From: Arenimonas malthae CC-JY-1
GTDB taxonomy: Bacteria; Pseudomonadota; Gammaproteobacteria; Xanthomonadales; Xanthomonadaceae
Direction: 5' to 3'
Length of the DNA: 64,000 bases
Assembly: GCF_000747075.1 (NCBI RefSeq)
Contig: NZ_AVCH01000001.1
Coordinates: 62,001-126,000, forward strand
Below are positions 58,463 to 64,000 of the stretch, piece after piece. Positions within the stretch are counted from its first letter, which is position 1; each line of letters starts with the position of its first letter. The notes beneath the pieces were generated by a model that saw only the letters and a list, made by a program, of their open reading frames with translations, ran no database searches and was not told the DNA's origin. Made by a program: the position numbers and the translations under genes.

Positions 58463-59497
58463 TTAATCCACATTGGCGAATAAGTCTCCCGTCATCGGCC
58501 TGGCATCAGAATTCGAACCGCTTAGCGCCAGAATCCTCTCTACTGGTCTAGTTATGGCCCAGAACCCCGCCCGTTGAATTTCCTCCACCGACAGACCCGA
58601 AGCTGCGAGATCCAGCACCTTTCCGACTCGAATTGAACGTCCAGTGACGATGCGATCCGCGATCTGAGCGCGTCTGAGGAGCTCAGTGGCGGTCAAACGC
58701 CAACGCTCCATACTCCAAGGCAGGCCCAAGGGAGAAAGGAACAGGGCACCGTCCGCATCCCGACTAGGTCGAACGGCGCGACCCAGCCACGTCATCGTCA
58801 GTGGACTGAGAGCCGCTTCGAAGTAGCTCGCGAAACTCGTCGGAGCACGAAGTCGCAGGCGACCACCCCCATTAGGCTGGAACCGGAGGTCTGCAACAGT
58901 TGGCGGGGATAACCGCCAATTGGGGCCATCGCGAAGGCCAAATAGCGCGTCCTCCCGAGCCATGCTGTCATAAAGAATGAGCATCGCAGCAGCGGCCTGC
59001 ACTTCTCGATCGTTCTTCGCGTCCACAACGTCCAAGCAGGATTGAATTTCAGTCCAACCCACTGGCGCGGCACGTGCGCTCCGGCGGGCAGCTTCTCGCT
59101 TAAGCACTGCATGACGTCGGGCGCTGCACCTCAGGACGCTCGCGGCGCCCCGATCCGGCCAACCCAAGGCCGCCAGAAACCGAAATACAAAGTCGATCGC
59201 CTTCCGCCTGGAGCAGGGCACCCGACCGCTGGCCTCTAGGTACCTCAGATACGCCTCGACGCTGACCGCGGTGCTTGGGCTTTCTCTCCGGTCGGTGGTC
59301 TCCCACCAAGTCATCCACTGGCGAATCTCCGAGTAGGCTTGCCTGATACCGCGGGTTCCCCGCGTCCGGGCGAAGCCGCCGGCAACCTCAGAGGTCAACT
59401 TGCCGAAATCAGGACCCTCGCCAAGGCACTGGACGCACCATTTTTCAATCAACCGTTCGAATCGTTCTTGGGCCGGCGGTAGTCGGGGACGAGGCAT
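58463..59497 (-). CDS. Degenerate tyrosine-recombinase-like protein
   Basis: A 344-residue protein aligning with tyrosine recombinases: a core-binding-like N-terminus (RQAYSEIRQWMTWWETT), the box I region LILYDSMAREDALFGLR (Arg 181 kept) and a box II region GRSIRVGKVLDLAASGLSVEE. In box II the usual His is Arg 287 while Arg 290 is kept, and after GFW (311-313) the expected Tyr is Ile 322. Loss of both the His and the nucleophile means it cannot cleave DNA by the normal mechanism, but the frame is intact, so it may have become a DNA-binding accessory factor. GAGGAA precedes the ATG. Confidence 0.7.
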   Translation of the reverse strand: MPRPRLPPAQERFERLIEKWCVQCLGEGPDFGKLTSEVAGGFARTRGTRGIRQAYSEIRQWMTWWETTDRRESPSTAVSVEAYLRYLEASGRVPCSRRKAIDFVFRFLAALGWPDRGAASVLRCSARRHAVLKREAARRSARAAPVGWTEIQSCLDVVDAKNDREVQAAAAMLILYDSMAREDALFGLRDGPNWRLSPPTVADLRFQPNGGGRLRLRAPTSFASYFEAALSPLTMTWLGRAVRPSRDADGALFLSPLGLPWSMERWRLTATELLRRAQIADRIVTGRSIRVGKVLDLAASGLSVEEIQRAGFWAITRPVERILALSGSNSDARPMTGDLFANVD

Positions 59498-60031
59498 ATT
59501 GGGTTCCTCTGGACGGGCAGTGGGCCTTCCAAGGAATCACAGATCTGCCATTTTCAAAGTTGGCGAAGCCAGCCCCGCCAGCGGCGAGAGAAGCGGCGGG
59601 CGCAAGGTGTGCAAGGAGTCCCAGTTCACCTACAGCACGACCGCCTATCCGCGGAAGGCGTAGGGACGGGCTTTACGGTTGCGTTTCACCCGATCTCATT
59701 AATTTAATCAATCGCCATCCTGTCCCACATTAATCCAGGCGCTTGGCAGGTCTGCGAAGCTTCGCTGCGAGACGGGAGCGGACGCCTGCCGGCGCCAGCA
59801 GGACACTTTCACCCAGCGACGCGGTTACGCGACACGACACGATTACCCAGATTTCGATCCCGCGTCCCTCTGGGGCCAAATCCGCGAGGAGAAGCGCTAA
59901 GTCCATGAAAGTTGGGCAAAGTGCGTGATTTCTGCGTCGGACTTACACGACACGACAAGGCTAGCGGGCGACTGTCGGGGTAAGTTGGACGGGGACAGGT
60001 GCTGCCTGGGGCAGTCCGAGCCTCTACCTTG
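59498..60031. other. Gene-free terminal segment of the island
   Basis: About 530 bases between the degenerate recombinase and the dif-like site, with no convincing gene. A frame ending near 59902 reads DYPDFDPASLWGQIREEKR before a stop, but it is only about 60 codons and lacks a start. An AT-rich patch (59697-59715) and two direct repeats (59832-59842, 59945-59955) are present. Such a segment next to the recombination site could hold accessory binding sites. Confidence 0.45.
59832..59955. repeat. Pair of 11-bp direct repeats ACACGACACGA
   Basis: ACACGACACGA occurs at 59832-59842 and again at 59945-59955, 113 bases apart in the same orientation and within 200 bases of the dif-like site. They may be accessory protein sites or chance; each copy is itself two overlapping ACACGA units. 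Confidence 0.4.
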
Positions 60032-60059
60032 AGTGGACATAATATACATTATGCGCAAT
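60032..60059 (-). other. dif: dif-like XerC/XerD recombination site
   Basis: On the minus strand the site reads ATTGCGCATAA (XerC arm), TGTATA (centre), TTATGTCCACT (XerD arm). Compared with E. coli dif, 23 of 28 positions agree, including the whole centre and all inner arm bases. The differences are the two outermost bases of the XerC arm, within the known gammaproteobacterial variation, and three outer bases of the XerD arm. The XerC arm faces the core genes and the altered XerD arm faces the island. It is either the chromosomal dif or, more likely, a hybrid junction made by Xer-mediated island integration. Confidence 0.8.
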
Positions 60060-60156
60060 GCGGAATATCCCATCACGGGGCCGCGAAACCCAGGCCACGC
60101 GCCTATCACGCGCCTTTTGGGAGCCTAGCGCGCTCCCGGACAGCCCCCGCGTCGCC

Positions 60157-60723
60157 ATGCCCCGATACCTCCGCCTCACCTACGTCAGCCGCGCCACCTT
60201 TCCGCCCGTCCGGGACGGCGCCGGCTTCCACCCTGAAGTCGGCGGCATCCTGGTGCAGTCCAGGCGCAACAACGCACGCACCCGGCTTGTCGGTGGCCTG
60301 TACTTCGCCGACGGCTGCTTCTTTCAGGTGCTCGAAGGCCGCGAGGAAGACGTCGAGGCGCTGTACGCGCGCCTGCAGGACGATCCGCGCCACGAAGACC
60401 TGCGGGTGCTCGACCGCCGCGAGATCCGCGAACCGGAATTCCGCGGCTGGGCCATGAAGCACGTGCCCGACGCCCCCGAGGTCCGTGCCCTGATGGCCCG
60501 GCACGGCCGCATCGGCTTCGAGCCGTATTCCTTCTCGCCGGAGCTGGTCGACGGCATGGTGGCCCTGCTGCTGGGCACCCAGGATTCGGGCCAGCCAGCC
60601 GAACCGATCCGCGGTGAAGCCGAGCGCGATGCCGCCTCGCGCCGCACCGAGGTGTCCATGCTGTTGGGTGCCGCGGGCCTGCTGGTGTCGGCGGCCGCGC
60701 TGGCGATCGTGCTGTTCCGCTGA
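60157..60723 (+). CDS. BLUF-domain blue-light photoreceptor with C-terminal membrane helix
   Basis: A 188-residue flavoprotein photoreceptor. The BLUF domain spans residues 1-130 with the photocycle residues Tyr 9 (LTYVSRA), Asn 38/39 (RRNNART), Gln 57 (FFQVLEG) and the Trp 98/Met 100 pair (GWAMK). The last 25 residues form a hydrophobic segment (MLLGAAGLLVSAAALAIVLF), so it is tail-anchored in the inner membrane. It is convergent with the broken EAL gene, which in relatives could be its signalling partner. A GGGAGC/GCTCCC hairpin (60119-60137) lies just before the start. Confidence 0.9.
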   Translation: MPRYLRLTYVSRATFPPVRDGAGFHPEVGGILVQSRRNNARTRLVGGLYFADGCFFQVLEGREEDVEALYARLQDDPRHEDLRVLDRREIREPEFRGWAMKHVPDAPEVRALMARHGRIGFEPYSFSPELVDGMVALLLGTQDSGQPAEPIRGEAERDAASRRTEVSMLLGAAGLLVSAAALAIVLFR

Positions 60724-60727
60724 GGCC

Positions 60728-61281
60728 TCAGCCCGGCCAGTCCACCGACGGCAGCGCCTGGAACGCCGGCCGCGCCAGCAGGTAACCCTGGAACAGGTCG
60801 ATGCCCATTGCCTGCAGCGATTCCAGCTCCTCCCGGCTCTCCACGCCCTCGGCGATCAGCTTCATGCCCAGGTCGGCACACATCAGGGCCACGCCGCGGA
60901 TGATGGCGTGGCGGCCGGCGTCCTCGTGCACGTTGCGGATCAGCGCCATGTCGAGCTTGACCAGGTCGGTACGCACGTCGGCCAGCAGGTTCAGGCCGGA
61001 AAAACCCGCGCCGAAATCGTCGATGGCGGTCAGGAAACCGCGCTTCTGGCCTTCACGCGGCAGGCCTGGTCGAAACGGTAGCGCGTGTTTTCGTCCACGT
61101 GCCTGAAGATCTCGTCCGCCGGTGCGCCGTCGGTGCCGCGCACCAGCGCCTCGTAGGCGAACACCTCGCGCCGCGACAGGCTCACGATCGGCTGGAACGC
61201 CATGCTGAAATCGAAGTGCAGGCCGCCGCCGCCCAGGCATTCCCGGCAGCCCATCTCGCGGTAGTTCTTCTGGGGCTTCAT
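60728..61281 (-). pseudogene. EAL-domain phosphodiesterase gene with internal deletion
   Basis: The first part (ATG 61281, ending around 61050) encodes an EAL N-terminus: MAFQPIVSLSRREVFAYEALVRG. The reading frame then shifts directly into GFLTAIDDFGAGFSGLNLLA and KLIAEGVESREEL, which normally follow about 80 residues later. The missing stretch contains catalytic metal-binding residues, so c-di-GMP hydrolysis should be lost. The change lies near 61045-61060 (after ACRVK). The start overlaps the moeB stop (ATGA). Confidence 0.8.
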
Positions 61282-62426
61282 GCCCCTCCCCTCGCCTGCG
61301 CACGGCAGGCCAGTTCAAGCGCTTCGTAACCCGGGAACGGGCGGCCCGGCGCGCAGCCCGGGCAGGCCGGGTCGGCGCGCAGGCGCGTTTCGCGGAAACG
61401 CATGGCGAGCGCGTCGAAATGCAGCAGCCGGCCGCTGAGCGATTGGCCCAGGCCCAGCAGCAGCTTCAGCGCCTCGGTGGCCTGCAGCAGGCCGATGACG
61501 CCGGGCAGCACGCCCAGCACGCCGGCCTCGGCGCAGTTGGGCGCATCCTCGGGCGCCGGCGGCTCCGGGAACAGGCAGCGGTAACACGGCGCCTCGCCGC
61601 GATGGCGGCCGGCGTCGAACACGCTCACCTGCCCTTCGAAGCGGTGCACGGCGCCATAGACCAACGGCTTGCCATGCTGCACGCAGGCGTCCGAGAGCAG
61701 GTAACGCACGGGGAAATTGTCGGCGCCATCCACCACCAGGTCCACGCCGGACACCAGCGCATCCACCGTGTCGGCGGTGACGCGCACCGGCACGGCCCGC
61801 ACGTCCACGCGCGGGTTGAGCGCGGCCAGCGCCTGGCGCGCCGATTCGACCTTCGGCACGCCGATGCGCGCCTCGGCGTGCAGGATCTGGCGCTGCAGGT
61901 TGCTGCGGTCCACCACGTCGTCGTCGGCCAGCACGATCGTGCCGACGCCGGCCGCGGCCAGGTAATACGCCGCCGGCGAACCCAGGCCGCCCGCGCCCAC
62001 CATCAGCACGCGCGAGGCCGCGAGCTTGCGCTGGCCTTCCAGCCCCACCTGCGGCAGGCGCAGGTGGCGCGAATAGCGCTCCAGGAAATCGGCGTCCTCG
62101 GTGGCACCGGCGCTCTCCGGCAGCCCCTCGGCGCGCCAGCGGTCGAAGCCGCCCGACACGGAGGCCAACCGGCGGTAGCCGCGGGCCTGCAATGCCCGGG
62201 CGGCCAACATCGAACGCACGCCGGCTGCGCAGATCAGCAGCAGTTCGGCGTCGGTGTCGGGCGCCACGCGCGCGGGGTCGGCCTCGAGCTCGGCGCGCGG
62301 CAGCGGCAAGGCGCCTTCGGGCAGGCCCAGCGCGTGTTCGCCGGGTTCGCGCACGTCCACCAGCCGGCTGCCGGCCAACTGCCGGCGGCGTGCTTCGGCG
62401 GGGCTGATTTCTTCGATGCCGGGCAT
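61278..62426 (-). CDS. moeB: Molybdopterin-synthase adenylyltransferase with rhodanese domain
   Basis: A 382-residue protein: an N-terminal rhodanese domain (RLVDVREPGEHALGLPEGA, with the active-site loop ICAAGVRSM) and a ThiF/MoeB adenylyltransferase domain with the nucleotide motif GAGGLGSPAAYYLAAAGVG and the zinc cysteines in CYRC and CPGC. It activates the C-terminus of MoaD for sulfur transfer in molybdopterin synthesis. In this fusion order the rhodanese is N-terminal, the reverse of human MOCS3. It is part of the moeA-moeB-mobA group and lies nine bases after moeA. Confidence 0.93.
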   Translation of the reverse strand: MPGIEEISPAEARRRQLAGSRLVDVREPGEHALGLPEGALPLPRAELEADPARVAPDTDAELLLICAAGVRSMLAARALQARGYRRLASVSGGFDRWRAEGLPESAGATEDADFLERYSRHLRLPQVGLEGQRKLAASRVLMVGAGGLGSPAAYYLAAAGVGTIVLADDDVVDRSNLQRQILHAEARIGVPKVESARQALAALNPRVDVRAVPVRVTADTVDALVSGVDLVVDGADNFPVRYLLSDACVQHGKPLVYGAVHRFEGQVSVFDAGRHRGEAPCYRCLFPEPPAPEDAPNCAEAGVLGVLPGVIGLLQATEALKLLLGLGQSLSGRLLHFDALAMRFRETRLRADPACPGCAPGRPFPGYEALELACRAQARGGA

Positions 62427-62435
62427 GGTGCGAGT

Positions 62436-63671
62436 CTAGCCCCCGCCCAGTCCGCCGGCATACGGCACGATGTCGACCACCTCGCCCGGCGCGTAATCGG
62501 CGATGCCTTCGGGCAGCACGATCAGGCAGTTCGAATCCGCCGCGGCGCGCAGCCGGTGCGAGGCCACCGCGGGATTCGGGCGCACCTGCAGCTGGCCGTC
62601 GTCGCCGCAGGCCAGCACGCCGCGCATGAACTCCAGGCGCTCGTGGTTCTTGGCCACCGGCGACTGCAGGCTGGCCCGGAGCGAGGGGCGCGGCGCTCCC
62701 CTGCCCTGCAGCCCGTCCAGCAGGCGCCGGCCCAGGCCCAGGAAAGTGGCCAGCACCGACACGGGATTACCCGGCAACCCAAGCACGTGCGCCTCGCCGA
62801 GGCGGCCGAACAGCACCGGCATGCCGGGCTTCATGCGCACCTTCCAGAAATGCACCTCGCCTTCCTCGCGCAGCAGGCCCGGCAGGTAGTCCTTCTCGCC
62901 GGCCGACACGCCGCCGCAGGTGAGCACCACGTCGAAGGAGAAGGCCGCGTCGCGCAGCGCGCTGGCCAAACGCGCCGGGTCGTCGGGCAGCACCGGCCAG
63001 GCCACGGGTTCGCAGCCCTCGGCCATCAGCAGCGACTGCAGCAGCACGCGGTTGCTGTCGTAGATCTCGCCCGGCGCCAGCGGCTGGCCGGGCGGGCGCA
63101 GTTCGTCGCCGGTGGTGAACACGGCCACGGTGGGCCGCCTCGCCACGCGCAGCTCGGCCCGGCCCAGCGCCGCCGCCAGCGACAGGCTCGCCGCGTCGAG
63201 CACCTGGCCGGCGCGCAGCACCGTCTCGCCGGGCGAGACATCCTCGCCCGCGCGGCGCACGTGCGTACCAGGCGCGGGCGTGGCGAGCGGGAACACGCGA
63301 CCGTCGCGCAGCGCGGCGTTTTCCTTCATCAGCACGGTGTCGGCGCCGGCCGGCAGCGGCGCGCCGGTGGTGATGCGGATGCATTCGCCCGGCGCCAGCG
63401 CGTGCGCCAGGTCGCGGCCGGCGAACTGTTCGGCCGCCAGGCGCAGGCCTTCGCCAGAGGCACGCTCCAGGTTGGCGGCGCGCACGGCGAAACCATCCAT
63501 GGCCGAGTTGTCGAAGCCGGGCAGCGCCAGGTCGGCGACCAGGTCTTCGGCCAGCACGCGCCGGTGGGCACGCGACAGCGGCACGGATTCCGCCGGCAGA
63601 CGCGCCGCCGCGGCGACGCGGTCGATGCATGCCAGGGCTTCGGCGAAGGAAATGCGGTTGGCTTCGGTCAC
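62436..63671 (-). CDS. moeA: Molybdopterin molybdenumtransferase MoeA
   Basis: A 411-residue protein inserting molybdenum into adenylated molybdopterin. Motifs include FDNSAMDGFAVR, ITTGAPLPAGADTV, FTTGDEL, TCGGVSAGEKDYLP and LGLPGNPVS. It starts at GTG 63671, overlapping the mobA stop (GTGA), which indicates coupling. All conserved active-site segments are present and the length is normal. Confidence 0.95.
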   Translation of the reverse strand: MTEANRISFAEALACIDRVAAAARLPAESVPLSRAHRRVLAEDLVADLALPGFDNSAMDGFAVRAANLERASGEGLRLAAEQFAGRDLAHALAPGECIRITTGAPLPAGADTVLMKENAALRDGRVFPLATPAPGTHVRRAGEDVSPGETVLRAGQVLDAASLSLAAALGRAELRVARRPTVAVFTTGDELRPPGQPLAPGEIYDSNRVLLQSLLMAEGCEPVAWPVLPDDPARLASALRDAAFSFDVVLTCGGVSAGEKDYLPGLLREEGEVHFWKVRMKPGMPVLFGRLGEAHVLGLPGNPVSVLATFLGLGRRLLDGLQGRGAPRPSLRASLQSPVAKNHERLEFMRGVLACGDDGQLQVRPNPAVASHRLRAAADSNCLIVLPEGIADYAPGEVVDIVPYAGGLGGG

Positions 63672-64000
63672 GGGCCTGCGTCCTGCGGCAGCGATTCGGG
63701 GGTATTGAAGTTCGACAGCACCCGCGGCGACAAGTCCAGCGCGGGCAGACGCAGCGTTTCCACCAGGCGCCAGGCGGCGCCCTGCCCCGCTTCGAGCGCG
63801 GCGGTGGCTGCGCGGGCCAGCGTGGGCGCATGCCAGAGCGTGAGCAGGGGCTGTGGGCCGCCGGCATCACGCGTGCCCGCGCCGTGTTCGCCACGCAGGG
63901 ACCACAGGCGCGCCGGCAAGTCTTCCGGCATGCCGGCCAGGTCCACCGGCAGCGTCAGCAGCCAGGGCGTGGGGCATGCGTGGGCAAGCGCCTCGAGGCC
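63668..64000 (-). CDS. mobA: Molybdenum cofactor guanylyltransferase MobA (partial)
   Basis: The last 110 codons of a gene that continues past the right edge. Readable parts are TPWLLTLPVDLAGMPEDL, then GPQPLLTLWHAPTLARAATAAL and VLSNFNTPESL. The segment PVD and the closing NFNTPEDL-like ending are typical of MobA, which attaches GMP to molybdopterin to form the bis-MGD cofactor. Its stop overlaps the moeA GTG start, making mobA-moeA-moeB an operon. Confidence 0.88.
   Translation of the reverse strand, partial: GLEALAHACPTPWLLTLPVDLAGMPEDLPARLWSLRGEHGAGTRDAGGPQPLLTLWHAPTLARAATAALEAGQGAAWRLVETLRLPALDLSPRVLSNFNTPESLPQDAGP

Noticed and set aside
58500-58520. A TTCGAACC sequence resembling a tRNA T-loop
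   Set aside because: It lies inside a protein gene and no cloverleaf can be folded around it; no tRNA gene was found in the window.
59706-59902. A frame ending DYPDFDPASLWGQIREEKR as a possible gene remnant
   Set aside because: About 60 codons without start or homologous motif; retained only as a comment on the gene-free segment.

Overview
The DNA is GC-rich and tightly packed. CopL-type leader proteins, a BLUF gene beside an EAL gene, and a moeB-moeA-mobA cluster suggest a gammaproteobacterium of the Xanthomonadaceae (Lysobacter/Luteimonas/Stenotrophomonas-like). This is inference from gene content; no rRNA marker is present. Positions 1 to about 60031 look like one large genomic island, and 60060-64000 looks like core chromosome. 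The boundary coincides with a sequence closely matching the XerC/XerD recombination site dif (60032-60059).

Island layout. 1-4810: small accessory genes (a lysine/alanine-rich partial gene, a secreted protein, a fatty-acid-hydroxylase-type membrane enzyme, a methyltransferase, an AraC regulator, a predicted nuclease). 4818-13582: a copper operon on the minus strand (copL leader, TolC-like lipoprotein, multicopper oxidase, cytochrome c, NTF2-like protein, DUF411 lipoprotein, copper P-type ATPase), then an EF-hand protein and a second NTF2-like protein. 13768-21481: a cysteine-rich copper-storage-like protein, a DmeF-type CDF pump and a CzcCBA-type RND system with its own leader ORF. 21595-30113: a PIB-4-type (SPC) ATPase, a PII-like protein, a second Czc-type RND system and a third leader ORF. 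30319-34143: a lead/cadmium module (lspA, CDF pump, small ORF, PbrT-like FTR1/cytochrome fusion) divergent from a CadR/PbrR regulator. 34429-36566: an HEAGH-type metalloprotease and a phospholipase-D/cardiolipin-synthase protein. 36707-39532: a merR-merTPA mercury operon with a textbook 19-bp-spacer promoter.

39795-47383 holds a complete Wadjet (JetABCD) condensin-like plasmid-defence operon, divergent from a WYL regulator across a 28-bp dyad. It is followed by a TonB-dependent siderophore receptor with a Fur-box-like sequence. 49768-60031 is the island's end: IS and gene remnants, two antitoxin-like proteins without visible toxins, an XRE-ImmA/IrrE peptidase with a partner gene, a DUF305 protein, a NYN ribonuclease-like protein, an active-looking tyrosine recombinase divergent from a KfrA-like gene, and a second tyrosine recombinase that has lost its catalytic Tyr and His.

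Beyond the dif-like site lie a BLUF photoreceptor, an EAL gene broken by an internal deletion, and moeB-moeA-mobA for molybdenum cofactor synthesis. The metal genes form layered defences against Cu, Zn/Cd/Co, Pb/Cd and Hg. The most interesting observations are the hybrid-looking dif site and the three leader ORFs, whose last codons (Arg-Pro-Pro-Ile) all contain CCTCC, complementary to the Shine-Dalgarno sequence of the efflux gene that follows.
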